From assembly GCA_002343325.1 (NCBI GenBank), contig DDSG01000091.1, forward strand, positions 1 through 64,000: DNA of 64,000 nucleotides, in the 5' to 3' direction. The stretch is from Phycisphaerales bacterium UBA2396. GTDB taxonomy: Bacteria; Planctomycetota; Phycisphaerae; Phycisphaerales; UBA1924. Shown piece by piece: positions 47,174 to 56,326 of this stretch (the first letter of the stretch is position 1; each line of letters starts with the position of its first letter). Below the pieces are notes generated by a model that did not search any database, had not been told where the DNA came from, and saw only the letters and a program-made list of their open reading frames with translations. The position numbers and the translations under genes were made by a program.

Positions 47174-48619
47174 CTACAGATCCGTCCAGCAGCACGCGTC
47201 GCTCGCCAGCAGCCGATCCGCCGCCGCCGGGCCCCACGACCCCGCCGGATACTCGTGCACCGGCAGGCTGCCGTCAACCACCCCGGCGAACCGCTCCCAC
47301 GACAGCTCGACCTCGTCGTTCCGCACGAACAGCGTGCGGTCTCCCCGCATCACGTCGAGCATCAGCGTCTGGTACGCCTCGGGCAGCGCGCCGTACGTGT
47401 CCCCGTAGCGGAATCGCATCTCCTGCGTCTCCAGCTTCATCCCCTGCCCGGGGATCTTCGTCTGGAACGACAGATTGAACCCCTCGTTGGGCTGCAGCGT
47501 GATCTCCAGGCGATTGCCCTCCATCCCGCACACGATGTACGGATTGAACACCGCCGCCGGCGGAGCCTTGAACGTCACCACCACCTTCGTCGCCTTCCGC
47601 GGCAACCGCTTGCCCGTCCGCAGGAAGAACGGCACGCCCTGCCATCGCCAGTTGTTGATCCGAAGCCGCGCCGCAGCGAACGTCTCGGTTCTGCTCTCCG
47701 GGCTCACACCCGCCTCTTCGCGATATCCCTTGAGCGACTTGCCGTTGAGCGTTCCCGGCGCATACTGCCCCAGCACCACGTCCTCCGGACGCAGCGGCTC
47801 CATCGCCTGCACCACCTTCACCTTTTCGTTCGCCACCGCGTTCCCGTCCAGCACGCTCGGCGGCTCCATCGCCGTCAGGCACAGGAGCTGCATCATGTGG
47901 TTCTGCATGATGTCGCGCACCGCGCCCGCCTTCTCGTAGAACGAGCCACGACCCTCAACTCCAAGCTCTTCCGCCACCGTGATCTCGATCTGACGGATCC
48001 GGTCCCGGTTCCACAACGGCTCGAACAGCGAGTTGCCGAAGCGGAACGCGATGATGTTCTGCACCGTCTCCTTGCCCAGGTAATGGTCAAGCCGGTACAC
48101 ATCCTGCTCGTCGAAGAACCGGTGCACCAGCGCGTTGAGCGACTGCGCGGACGTCAGATCGTGCCCGAAGGGCTTCTCCACCACCAGCCGAGTCCACCCC
48201 TTCGACCTGTTCAGCCCCGACGCGCCGAACGCCTCGATCGTCGGCGGGAAGGCCGGCAGAGGCAGCGCAAGGTAGAAAATCCGGTGCTGATACAGGTTGT
48301 GCTGCTTCTCGAGCGACTCGATCCGCTGACGCAGCGTCGCGAACGCGCCGGGCCCGGTGTCTCCAAGGCTCTGAAAGAACACCGACCGAGACACCCACTC
48401 GCCCGCATCTTCCGGGTTCTCGCCGTGCTCGATCAGGCTCTTCCGCACGCTCGCGCGGAACTCCTCGTCGCTCAGGCCGGCCCGCGCCGCCCCCAGCACG
48501 ATCGCCCGACCCGCCGCCGGGCCGGATCGATCAAGCCTGAACAGGCTCGGCAGCACCTTGCGGTGCGCGAGATCGCCCGTTGCGCCAAAGACCACCAGCA
48601 CATGCCGTTCCGGGACCAT
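47174..48619 (-). CDS. zwf: Glucose-6-phosphate 1-dehydrogenase
   Basis: 481 aa. NADP site VVFGATGDLAHRK, the substrate and catalytic motif RLDHYLGKETVQNIIAFRFG, and VVEKPFGHDL. First enzyme of the oxidative pentose-phosphate branch. ATG 48619 begins at the conserved N-terminus; a longer in-frame reading overlaps the gnd stop region. 11 bp after gnd. Confidence 0.96.
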   Translation of the reverse strand: MVPERHVLVVFGATGDLAHRKVLPSLFRLDRSGPAAGRAIVLGAARAGLSDEEFRASVRKSLIEHGENPEDAGEWVSRSVFFQSLGDTGPGAFATLRQRIESLEKQHNLYQHRIFYLALPLPAFPPTIEAFGASGLNRSKGWTRLVVEKPFGHDLTSAQSLNALVHRFFDEQDVYRLDHYLGKETVQNIIAFRFGNSLFEPLWNRDRIRQIEITVAEELGVEGRGSFYEKAGAVRDIMQNHMMQLLCLTAMEPPSVLDGNAVANEKVKVVQAMEPLRPEDVVLGQYAPGTLNGKSLKGYREEAGVSPESRTETFAAARLRINNWRWQGVPFFLRTGKRLPRKATKVVVTFKAPPAAVFNPYIVCGMEGNRLEITLQPNEGFNLSFQTKIPGQGMKLETQEMRFRYGDTYGALPEAYQTLMLDVMRGDRTLFVRNDEVELSWERFAGVVDGSLPVHEYPAGSWGPAAADRLLASDACCWTDL

Positions 48620-48630
48620 GCAAGCCTCGC

Positions 48631-49536
48631 TCACTTCTTCTGCATCGCGTGCCCGCCGAATGCGTTGCGCATCACCGACAGCATCCGCTCGCCGTAGCAC
48701 TCGCTGTCCCGCGAGCGAAGCCGCGTGATCAGGCTGTGCGTAATCACCGGCGCCGCCACGTCAAGATCGATCGCCTCCGCCACCGTCCACCGACCCTCGC
48801 CGCTGTCGTTCACATATGGCTTGATGTCCGCCAGCGTCTGGTCCTGTCGCAACGCCTCTGCCGTCAGGTCAAGAAGCCACGACCGCACCACCGAGCCCAC
48901 CTGCCAGATCGTCGCGATCTGCGCCATGTCGAGCCCGAACTCGGCCTTCTTGTGCATGATCGCAAAGCCCTCCGCGAACGCCTGCATCATGCCGTACTCA
49001 ATCCCGTTGTGCACCATCTTCACGAAGTGCCCCGAGCCCGTCGGGCCCACGTGCCCCCACCCCTCGGCCTTGCCCGGCGCCAACGTCTCGAAGATCGGTC
49101 TCATCCGCTCCACCGCTTCCTTCGGCCCGCCGATCATCATCGAGTACCCGTTCTTGAGCCCCCACACGCCTCCGGACGTCCCGCAATCGACGAAGTGGAT
49201 CCCCTTCGCCGCCAGCTCCCGCCCGCGACGCTGCGAGTCCTTGTAGTTGCTGTTCCCCCCGTCGATGATCGTGTCCCCCGCCGACAACGCCGGCAGCACC
49301 GCCGCGATCGCCTCGTCCACCGGCGACCCCGCCGGGATCATCAGCCACACGTGCCGCGGGCCCTTGAGCATCCCGGCCGCCGCCACGATCGACGGCGCGT
49401 GCACCCCGCCCTTGGACTTCAGCCGGGCCGCCGCTTCCGCCGACGGGTCCACGCCGACCACCTTGTGACCCCCCAGAAGGAGTCGCTCGGCCATGTTCCC
49501 GCCCATCTTGCCCAGACCAACAATCGCCAGTTCCAT
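48631..49536 (-). CDS. gnd: 6-phosphogluconate dehydrogenase, decarboxylating (short form)
   Basis: 301 aa, the short class that often uses NAD, about 170 residues shorter than E. coli Gnd. Rossmann start AIVGLGKMGGNMAERLL, TIIDGGNSNYKDSQRRG, VDCGTSGGVWGLKNGYSMMI and the catalytic HFVKMVHNGIEYGMMQ. ATG 49536 has GGAGG 6 nt upstream. First gene of the gnd-zwf-pgl operon. Confidence 0.95.
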   Translation of the reverse strand: MELAIVGLGKMGGNMAERLLLGGHKVVGVDPSAEAAARLKSKGGVHAPSIVAAAGMLKGPRHVWLMIPAGSPVDEAIAAVLPALSAGDTIIDGGNSNYKDSQRRGRELAAKGIHFVDCGTSGGVWGLKNGYSMMIGGPKEAVERMRPIFETLAPGKAEGWGHVGPTGSGHFVKMVHNGIEYGMMQAFAEGFAIMHKKAEFGLDMAQIATIWQVGSVVRSWLLDLTAEALRQDQTLADIKPYVNDSGEGRWTVAEAIDLDVAAPVITHSLITRLRSRDSECYGERMLSVMRNAFGGHAMQKK

Positions 49537-49812
49537 GAGCAGCCTCCACAATCCGAACCCGTCCCCAACACGTCATCGGCATCCCCACCTCCCGGCGTTG
49601 AGATCCCAGGCTATCTTTGAGATGCTGGCACCGAGCACAGTAGTTGCCCCGGCTCAATCAACCTATTGTGGTGGATTGGCAAAGGCTTCGATAACACTCC
49701 AAAGCGGGCGTCCGCGCATCAGTTTGCTTGAGAATGTTGCACCCAAAGTGCCCGAGTGGCAGAATCAAAGGGTGCGGTGACGCGTTCCAGAGGAAGCAGG
49801 AGAATCGGGTTC

Positions 49813-50796
49813 ATGCGACGCGGGGTCGTTGGTGCTGCGGCCGGGACCATCCTCTTTACTGGGGGGGCCTTCGCACAGTCGCGTGACGCCTTCGAGCCCA
49901 TCTCCGAGCTGAAGCGCGTGGTGCCGACACGGCTGATGTCCCTTGATCAGGTTGAGCGTCCGGTGGTGATGCGGCCTTCGGCCCGCCAGGCGATGATCTA
50001 CCAGAACACGGGTCGACCCTACTTCAGGGCGACACAGAACCCGCGCATCGTGCTGGATGATCGCTTCCTCACGCCCGGCCCCGGGGCTGGCGGGCGCGTG
50101 CCGGTGACCGCGCAGAACCCGGGCTGGGTGGTGACCGACGACGGATCGGGGTCGCTGGTCAGCGGCGTGATCGTGGTGGAGTTCTTCGACACGCTCAACC
50201 CCAATGCCGACCCCGTCTGCAACCTCGGCCCGAGCAACTTCCTGGGCGGGTACGCCGTCGCGGTCGAGGGGATGGAGCGGGGGTATGTCTACCAGTTCGA
50301 CGGCATGTTGGATCTCGCCGCCGCGGGAATCCAGATTGTGCTGCCCGATGACGATTTCGGACTCGTCATGCGGTTCTTCGAGGACGACTCGTTCACGAAC
50401 TTCAGCCCGGACATGACGGTGGCCTTCGCCGGCGGGGACAACGACAACAACAACCAGGCTTCGACGGGCGACGGAGCCCTGGTCGGCTTCTCCGACGACG
50501 TGTACTGGCGCGACGTTAACGGGAACATGCAGTTCAACGTGAGCGAGGCGAGATACTTCAACGGCTACCCCCGCGGCGCCAACTTCCTCGACGAGATCGC
50601 CTCCAACATCGACGCGTCATGCCCCGCCGACTTCAACGGGGACGGCTTCCTCGACTTCTTTGACTTTGACGACTTCGTGAGCTGCTTTGAGTCGGAGATC
50701 TGTCCGCCGGGCAAGACCGCGGACTTCAACGGCGACGGTTTCGCCGATTTCTTCGACTTCGACGAGTTCATCGGCGCGTTCGATCGGGGCTGCTAG
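49813..50796 (+). CDS. Secreted protein with GC-type dockerin-like tail (2)
   Basis: 327 aa. Signal peptide MRRGVVGAAAGTILFTGGAFA, about 210 residues of beta-rich sequence (VVVEFFDTLNPNADPVCNLG, FAGGDNDNNNQASTG) that I do not recognise, then two calcium-loop repeats ADFNGDGFLDFFDFDDF and ADFNGDGFADFFDFDEF and the final GC. Same tail as the protein at 14318, so the two probably share anchoring or sorting. AGGAGA 9 nt before ATG 49813. Confidence 0.8.
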   Translation: MRRGVVGAAAGTILFTGGAFAQSRDAFEPISELKRVVPTRLMSLDQVERPVVMRPSARQAMIYQNTGRPYFRATQNPRIVLDDRFLTPGPGAGGRVPVTAQNPGWVVTDDGSGSLVSGVIVVEFFDTLNPNADPVCNLGPSNFLGGYAVAVEGMERGYVYQFDGMLDLAAAGIQIVLPDDDFGLVMRFFEDDSFTNFSPDMTVAFAGGDNDNNNQASTGDGALVGFSDDVYWRDVNGNMQFNVSEARYFNGYPRGANFLDEIASNIDASCPADFNGDGFLDFFDFDDFVSCFESEICPPGKTADFNGDGFADFFDFDEFIGAFDRGC

Positions 50797-50811
50797 GCCG
50801 TTCCCCCGGCG

Positions 50812-50817
50812 TATGCT
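50812..50817 (+). promoter_or_regulatory. Putative -10 box (TATGCT) of MFS gene
   Basis: TATGCT with a leader of about 33 nt that carries GGAG before the TTG start. Confidence 0.35.
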
Positions 50818-50856
50818 CTGCTCCGCGTCTGATCCGACGCGACGGAGCCGACCCGC

Positions 50857-52098
50857 TTGACCGCACGCAAGCCCGCGATCGGGTTCATCTTTCTGACGCT
50901 TCTGCTGGATGTGATGGGCATCGGCCTGATCATCCCGGTGGCGCCCAAGCTCGTGGAGCAGTTGATGGGCGTCGCCGAGCAGGACGCCGCCCCGTACGTG
51001 GGTGCCCTGAGCGCGACGTACGCGGCGATGCTCTTTCTGTTCGCGCCGGTGCTCGGTGCGCTGTCGGACCGCTTCGGCCGCCGACCCGTGATCCTCGTCT
51101 CGCTGTTTGGCTCGGGGCTTGACTACTTCGCGGCGGCGATGGCGCCGACGATCTGGATCCTGTTCATCACGCGGGCGATCAACGGGATCTCCGGCGCGAG
51201 CATGACCGCGGCGGCGGCGTACATCGCCGACATCACCCCGCCCGAGAAGCGGGCCGCGGGGTTCGGGATGATCGGCGCGGCGTTCGGGCTGGGCTTCATC
51301 ATCGGGCCCCTGTGCGGCGGGGTGCTGGGCAAGTACGACATCCACTACCCCTTCTACGCCGCGGGAACGCTCACGCTGCTCAATTGGTTCTACGGGTACA
51401 TGGTGCTGCCCGAATCCAACCCGCCCGAGCGGCGTGTGCCCCTTTCCATCGGGCGGATGAACCCCGTCGGCGTCTTCGTGTACCTCTCCCGCTACCCCTT
51501 CGTCATGATCCTTGGCGGGGCGCTCTTCCTCATGAACGTGGCGCAGTTCGCGCTCCACGCCACCTGGGTCCTCTACACCTCGTACCGGTACAAGTGGGGG
51601 ACGCTCGACACAGGGCTCTCGCTCGCGCTCGTCGGGCTGATGGCCGCGCTCGTGCAGGGCGGGCTCGCTCGCAAGCTCATCCCCGCGCTGGGCGAGAAGA
51701 AATCGCTGCTGCTGGGGCTGGTGATCGGCGTGGCGGCGTACGCGGGGTACGGGGCGGCGACGCAGGGATGGATGATCTACGCGATCATCGTCATCGCTTC
51801 GCTGGGCGGGATCGCCCAGCCCGCGGCCCAGTCGCTCATCACCAAGGCCGTCCGTGCCGACGAGCAAGGCCAGACCCAAGGTGCACTGACCGGCCTGCAG
51901 AGCCTCGCCAATATCCTGGGCCCGATCATGGGAGCCTTCGCGTTCCAGACCTTCGCCCACGACACCGCAAGGGTCCACGTCCCCGGCGCATCGTTCTTCG
52001 CCTCGGCGATCGTGGCGTCGGTCGGGCTGGCGGTTGCTGCTTGGGCGATGTCGAGGCGGGACGCGCCGACAGCGCTGGGCGTCAAGGACGCGGCATGA
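50857..52098 (+). CDS. MFS drug/metabolite antiporter (TetA-like)
   Basis: 413 aa, twelve membrane helices. TetA-type signatures: LTLLLDVMGIGLIIPVAPKL in helix 1, LGALSDRFGRRPVILVSL (motif A), GISGASMTAAAAYIADITPP and FGLGFIIGPLCGGVLGKY (motif C, an antiporter mark). The substrate is unknown. The start is TTG 50857 because helix 1 begins right after; a GGAG lies upstream. No TetR-like regulator beside it. Confidence 0.88.
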   Translation: MTARKPAIGFIFLTLLLDVMGIGLIIPVAPKLVEQLMGVAEQDAAPYVGALSATYAAMLFLFAPVLGALSDRFGRRPVILVSLFGSGLDYFAAAMAPTIWILFITRAINGISGASMTAAAAYIADITPPEKRAAGFGMIGAAFGLGFIIGPLCGGVLGKYDIHYPFYAAGTLTLLNWFYGYMVLPESNPPERRVPLSIGRMNPVGVFVYLSRYPFVMILGGALFLMNVAQFALHATWVLYTSYRYKWGTLDTGLSLALVGLMAALVQGGLARKLIPALGEKKSLLLGLVIGVAAYAGYGAATQGWMIYAIIVIASLGGIAQPAAQSLITKAVRADEQGQTQGALTGLQSLANILGPIMGAFAFQTFAHDTARVHVPGASFFASAIVASVGLAVAAWAMSRRDAPTALGVKDAA

Positions 52099-52119
52099 TG
52101 GCGGCCGCCCCGGCCTGAC

Positions 52120-53265
52120 TTACTCGAGCCAGTCCTTCGCCTTCAGCCGCTGAGGGACGTACTCCTCGGTGACGTAGGAGATGTCCTTGGTGATGAGCGA
52201 CTCGACCTCCATCTTGAAGCCGTTCTTCAGCATGAGGTCGATTTCCTTCTGCCAGCCCTTGTGCTCGGCGAACCAGGGGTAGGCGGCGATTTCCTTGGCA
52301 CGTTTAGTGTCGTTGTCGTTGAGGGCGATCTGCACGTCGTCCGTCAGGCCGCACTCCTTGTAGTCCTTGGATCGCACGCCGATGAACTTGGCCTCGGGGA
52401 TCGCGAGGCGGTTGCTCTCAAAGGCCAGGGAGATCGAACCCTGCTTGATGACCGAGAAGATGTAATGCCCCCAGGGGTCGCAGTCGAGGAGGCAGTAGAT
52501 GGGGAGGTTGAGCTCGGTGTTGAGCCTCTGGAGCAGCCGACGGACGCCGCGGGAGGGCTGCCCGCCGCCTTCGGTGAGAATGCAGTTGTGCTTCTGCCAG
52601 AACTTGTCCTCGTTGAATCGGCCCCAGACGGTGTCCTTTTCGACGTGCAGGACGAACTTCGCGTCGCACTTCTTGAACTGGATCACGTCGGGCTCGACGA
52701 TGCTGGGGATCGCGTAGCCCCCCGAGCCCATGCGCCGGCAGTCGATCTCGTCGCCGCTGTCGATGATCGTGATGTTGCCGATCATCGTTCCCTTCTTCTT
52801 CGCGAAGATGTGCAGCTCCTCACGCAGCGCGCCGAGCGAAACCTCGAGGTCTTCGAGGATCCCGTCGGATTCGTCCTGATCGGTGAAAGTCTTCTCCTTC
52901 GTCCCCGCGACAGTGTGGAGCCCCTTGTAGAACATACCGCGGAGGCTCAAGGTCTTCTCGGCGCCGATCAGGTCCTTGATCGATGACGCGTGCAGGCACG
53001 TCTGCATGAACTGCTTCGCCTGATTGAGGTTGAACAGCTCCCGCTCGCTCGTGGCCTGGCCCATCTGCAGCACGCGCTGCTTCTTGTTCCAGATCGTGTT
53101 GCTCTTGGCGCGGATGGGAATCTCGATCTTGGGCTCGCGCATCGCCAGGGCCTTTTCGGCCACGGCGTCGGCGAGATCAACGATGCGGTTGCGCGTGCGG
53201 GCGTCGCGTTCCTTGATGCGGGTTGTCAGCGAGCCGCCCTTGGGGTCTGCGGGTTTCTTGGCCAT
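52120..53265 (-). CDS. top6A: DNA topoisomerase VI subunit A (Spo11-like)
   Basis: 381 aa. The strand-cutting subunit of a type IIB topoisomerase. The CAP domain has the catalytic tyrosine in TLSLRGMFYKGLH (Tyr113; same FY form as eukaryotic Spo11). The Toprim domain has Glu209 in VLHVEKDTVWG and Asp261/Asp263 in YCLLDCDPWGHYIF, the metal residues. Works with subunit B, encoded 42 bp upstream. AAGGA 9 nt before ATG 53265. Common in archaea and plants, sporadic in bacteria. Confidence 0.95.
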   Translation of the reverse strand: MAKKPADPKGGSLTTRIKERDARTRNRIVDLADAVAEKALAMREPKIEIPIRAKSNTIWNKKQRVLQMGQATSERELFNLNQAKQFMQTCLHASSIKDLIGAEKTLSLRGMFYKGLHTVAGTKEKTFTDQDESDGILEDLEVSLGALREELHIFAKKKGTMIGNITIIDSGDEIDCRRMGSGGYAIPSIVEPDVIQFKKCDAKFVLHVEKDTVWGRFNEDKFWQKHNCILTEGGGQPSRGVRRLLQRLNTELNLPIYCLLDCDPWGHYIFSVIKQGSISLAFESNRLAIPEAKFIGVRSKDYKECGLTDDVQIALNDNDTKRAKEIAAYPWFAEHKGWQKEIDLMLKNGFKMEVESLITKDISYVTEEYVPQRLKAKDWLE

Positions 53266-53307
53266 GTCGGTCGATCCTTCGCGTGCGGGCACGCGTGCTG
53301 TGCTGGT

Positions 53308-55446
53308 TTAAAAAAGCCCCGGTTCCTCGACGGGGACGAGCTTGCCCCCGACGAGCCTCATCTTCGGCTTGGCTCCACCCTTGTCGGGCTCGGCGTGCTT
53401 GGCGGGCTCTGCCTTCCCGCTCCCCTTGGACTTGGCTCTCGGAGCCTGCTTTACGTCGAGCAGCGGGGGCTCGTCGTTCTGCATCGCGGCGACCTTGAGC
53501 CTGGCCGCCTCGGCCTTGGTGGGTGCGAACGGGTCCGCCGCCGTGCCGCCGCCAATCGGGGCCGACGGCGCATCTACGATGATCACGCCGTCCTGGTCGG
53601 CGGGGTCCTCGTCCTTGATGCGCTTCCCATCCTCGTCGAGCTGCAGGTCGGCGATCGCCGTCCGCTTCTTGGCCTGGGCGAGCAGCGCGTCGTACAGCGC
53701 CTTGGCGTCCGTCCCATTGATCGCGTTGATCGCCTTGCTGATCTCCCCGATGTACTTCTGGAAGACGTCGCGCCGCTCGGCCTCGCGCTTCATCCTGGCG
53801 CGCTTCTTCAGGTAGGCCCCGAGCTTCCGCCCGCACTCCATCAGGGCGAGCTTCATCTCCTTGCGGATCTCGTCGTAGTCCGCGATCGCCTCCTTGCTCT
53901 CGCTCGTGAAGGGCACCCACACCGAAGCCATGTGGATCATGATGACGAGGGGGCCGATGGGCAGGCTCTCGCGGGGCTGCTGCAGGTCGTAGTTGCGCCA
54001 GTTCGTCTCCGTCACGCTTTTGAACGACGAGCAGGCCGACTGCTGGAAGAGCAGGGGCACGCGGTTGGCAAAGCGGATCACGCGGGCGGATTCGTCGGCG
54101 GCGAGCTCGCCCCCGAAGGCGATCGCGGCCTCGATCTGGAAGGGACGCCCGCGGTAGACCTCCGCCTCTCGGCTGCTGGCGGCGTAGAACTCGGCCCGCA
54201 CACCCTTGAGCATCCCCGCCAGCAACTGACGCACGCCGATGGGCGCGAGACAGTCCGTCGGTGGGGGGGCGAGCTTGGCCTCCTGAAAGGCCTTGTAGAG
54301 CAGCTCGGCCTGCGGAGGCTCGATATCGGCGACCTTCGTTCGGCTTGTCGCCTTGATCGCCGAGCAGAACTCCGACGCCGTCGACGCCGAGACGCGGCAG
54401 AACTTCTCCTGCAGGAAGTTGTAGAGCGTGCCGCCCTTCTCGGTGGCCTCGTAGTCCTTGAGCATCTGGAGCAGAATGCCCAGCTCGATGCCCTTGGGGT
54501 GAGGCTGAATCTCTTTGGTTTCGGGGGGCAATTCCTGCACGCCGCGGGGGAACACGACCACGCCACCCGTCTCGGTCGTGACGGCGGGGGCGGCCTGAGG
54601 ATCCTCGGTTGAGATGTCGGCGGGAGTCGCGCCCTTGCCGGCTCTGTTCTTCGTGCCCGGGTCGTCCTCCTCGGCGGCGCTCTCGCGGCTCGGGGGAACG
54701 AGCGTGATCCGGGCGTGCGGGTTGGCGATCGCGGTGAGCTCCAGGAACTCGTCCACCGACCCGCGACCCTTCTGGTAGCGCCCCTCAAGCTCGACCGTGA
54801 CGCTCGTGCCGGTGGGGTAGTCTTTGGGCGAGAGGTACTCGCCGCGCGAGGCGAGCTCGCGCGTGCCGGGCGTGAGGTTGCGGAGGCGCTGGAGCGGGAA
54901 GTCCTCGGTTTCTTCGTCCACCGTGACCTCGGCGCGGTTGGTCTTGGTGTTCATCGCCAGCTCGATGTGGTGAGCCGGCTGGTTGGCCTTTGGGCGCGTC
55001 TGGATGAGCATCGGCTTGCCCGTGGTGATCAGGCCGTACATGCCGGCGGCCGAGATGCCGATGCCCTGCTGTCCGCGGGACATCTTGAGCCGGTGGAACT
55101 TGCTGCCGAAGAGGAGACGCCCGAAGACGTTCTCGACCTGCTTGCGGACGATGCCCGGGCCGTTGTCGACGACCGTGATGCGGTAGCGGGACTGCTTGAC
55201 GTCCCGCCCACGATCGGGCTGGAGGTCCTCGATGACGACGGTGATGTCCGGGAGGATGCCGGCTTCTTCGCAGGCGTCCAGCGAGTTGTCGACCGCCTCC
55301 TTGACGGTGGTGAGCAACGCCTTGCGCGGGTTGTCAAACCCCAGCAAATGCCGGTTCTTGGCGAAGAACTCGGAGACCGAGATATCCCGCTGCCGGGCGG
55401 CCATCGTCTCGGCCGTCACTTTGGGTGCCGTGTCCTTCTTGCTCAT
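53308..55446 (-). CDS. top6B: DNA topoisomerase VI subunit B
   Basis: 712 aa. GHKL ATPase: N-box KEAVDNSLDACEEAG (Glu50, Asn54), VVDNGPGIVRKQVEN (Asp94), glycine loop SRGQQGIGISAAG (124-136), PTGTSVTVEL (211-220). The H2TH and transducer domains follow (QTRPKANQPA; VIRFANRVPLLFQQSACS, ESLPIGPLVIMIHMASVW). Two regions exceed archaeal B subunits: an acidic low-complexity insert (about 252-296) and a Lys/Pro-rich tail (about 650-712). ATG 55446 is chosen from the conserved N-terminus. Order B then A matches archaeal operons. Confidence 0.95.
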   Translation of the reverse strand: MSKKDTAPKVTAETMAARQRDISVSEFFAKNRHLLGFDNPRKALLTTVKEAVDNSLDACEEAGILPDITVVIEDLQPDRGRDVKQSRYRITVVDNGPGIVRKQVENVFGRLLFGSKFHRLKMSRGQQGIGISAAGMYGLITTGKPMLIQTRPKANQPAHHIELAMNTKTNRAEVTVDEETEDFPLQRLRNLTPGTRELASRGEYLSPKDYPTGTSVTVELEGRYQKGRGSVDEFLELTAIANPHARITLVPPSRESAAEEDDPGTKNRAGKGATPADISTEDPQAAPAVTTETGGVVVFPRGVQELPPETKEIQPHPKGIELGILLQMLKDYEATEKGGTLYNFLQEKFCRVSASTASEFCSAIKATSRTKVADIEPPQAELLYKAFQEAKLAPPPTDCLAPIGVRQLLAGMLKGVRAEFYAASSREAEVYRGRPFQIEAAIAFGGELAADESARVIRFANRVPLLFQQSACSSFKSVTETNWRNYDLQQPRESLPIGPLVIMIHMASVWVPFTSESKEAIADYDEIRKEMKLALMECGRKLGAYLKKRARMKREAERRDVFQKYIGEISKAINAINGTDAKALYDALLAQAKKRTAIADLQLDEDGKRIKDEDPADQDGVIIVDAPSAPIGGGTAADPFAPTKAEAARLKVAAMQNDEPPLLDVKQAPRAKSKGSGKAEPAKHAEPDKGGAKPKMRLVGGKLVPVEEPGLF

Positions 55447-55557
55447 ACCGGCCTGTCTCTCCGTGAAGGGCTCGCGTCGTCGCGGGCTTCCCTGCCCGAT
55501 GTCGCGAGGCCCGTCTGACCCCGCGCGGGAGGATAGCAAACCGCGCCCCGCCCGTTC

Positions 55558-55563
55558 TATGCT
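55558..55563 (+). promoter_or_regulatory. Putative leaderless -10 box (TATGCT)
   Basis: TATGCT with 6 nt to ATG 55570 and no Shine-Dalgarno. Confidence 0.4.
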
Positions 55564-55569
55564 CCGCCC

Positions 55570-56271
55570 ATGGCCGGCGACGAGGCGTCCAAGCAGTGCC
55601 TTTCCTGCGGGTACGACCTGGGCCGCGACGTCGAGCGATGCCCTGAATGCGGCTCGCCCTTCGGCCCGGCGCAGGCCGCCGCCCACACCGCCCGACAGGC
55701 CCTCGCCGCTGCGGCCGGGCGAGATCAGGGAAGGCTCAGCGCGTGGCTCACCGGGGGCGTCGTCGTCGGGTTTGTCGCGTTGGCGATTCTCGCGCGGGGC
55801 GAGTCGTTCGTCGCCGTCATGGGGCTCATCTGCTTCGTGGTGGGGCTGCTCCCCGTCGCCGCGGCGATCGCCATCGCCGGCATCGTCCCCGCCCGGCACA
55901 ACCGCCGCGCCGCGAGAGGGCTCTTCGTCCGTTTCGCGCTCTACCCCGTCTCCCCGTTCCTCTGGGCGCTCGCCGGGGCTCTGCTGTCCGCCCCGCTCTT
56001 CTGGCTCGGATCCGCCATCGGTGCACGCGGCGAGTGGAGCGTCGGCATCGGGCTGCTTGTCGGTCTGGTCTGGCTGGCGGTCTGCCTCAGCACGTTCATC
56101 TCATGGGCCGAGCGGTTCGTGGAGTCCAGCGCCCTGGTCGCCCTCCCGGATTCGACGCGTCGGCTGCTCAGCGCTCTGGCGATGCTTGTCTTCCTCACGT
56201 CGGGCGTGCTGGGGCTGGGCACCCTGGCCGTCTTCTCCCTCGCCCTCGCCGAGTTCATGCGACTTCCCTAG
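55570..56271 (+). CDS. Zinc-ribbon plus multi-TM membrane protein
   Basis: 233 aa. N-terminal zinc ribbon QCLSCGYDLGRDVERCPECG, then four to five membrane helices (WLTGGVVVGFVALAIL, VMGLICFVVGLLPVAAAIAI, WSVGIGLLVGLVWLAVCLST, LGLGTLAVFSLALA). Function unknown. The 'CGYDL...CPECG' start resembles the zinc ribbons at 59261, suggesting a lineage-specific family. Divergent from top6B. Confidence 0.7.
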   Translation: MAGDEASKQCLSCGYDLGRDVERCPECGSPFGPAQAAAHTARQALAAAAGRDQGRLSAWLTGGVVVGFVALAILARGESFVAVMGLICFVVGLLPVAAAIAIAGIVPARHNRRAARGLFVRFALYPVSPFLWALAGALLSAPLFWLGSAIGARGEWSVGIGLLVGLVWLAVCLSTFISWAERFVESSALVALPDSTRRLLSALAMLVFLTSGVLGLGTLAVFSLALAEFMRLP

Positions 56272-56281
56272 CCCTCCCGCC

Positions 56282-56287
56282 TATGCT
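56282..56287 (+). promoter_or_regulatory. Putative -10 box (TATGCT) of ndk
   Basis: TATGCT 39 nt before ATG 56327. Unlike most starts here ndk has a real leader with AAGGAG 6 nt from the ATG. Confidence 0.4.
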
Positions 56288-56326
56288 TTCGCCCCCCAAA
56301 AAGGCATCTTTCCCAAGGAGATTCGC

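Noticed and set aside
44864..48600. Open frame of over 1200 codons antisense to thiolase, pgl and zwf
   Set aside because: Same composition artefact; no motifs, and the minus strand holds three unmistakable enzymes.
49749..49790. tRNA-Leu-like 5' sequence (CCCGAGTGGCAGAAT)
   Set aside because: No matching acceptor 3' half, anticodon arm or T-arm follows, so it is probably chance resemblance.
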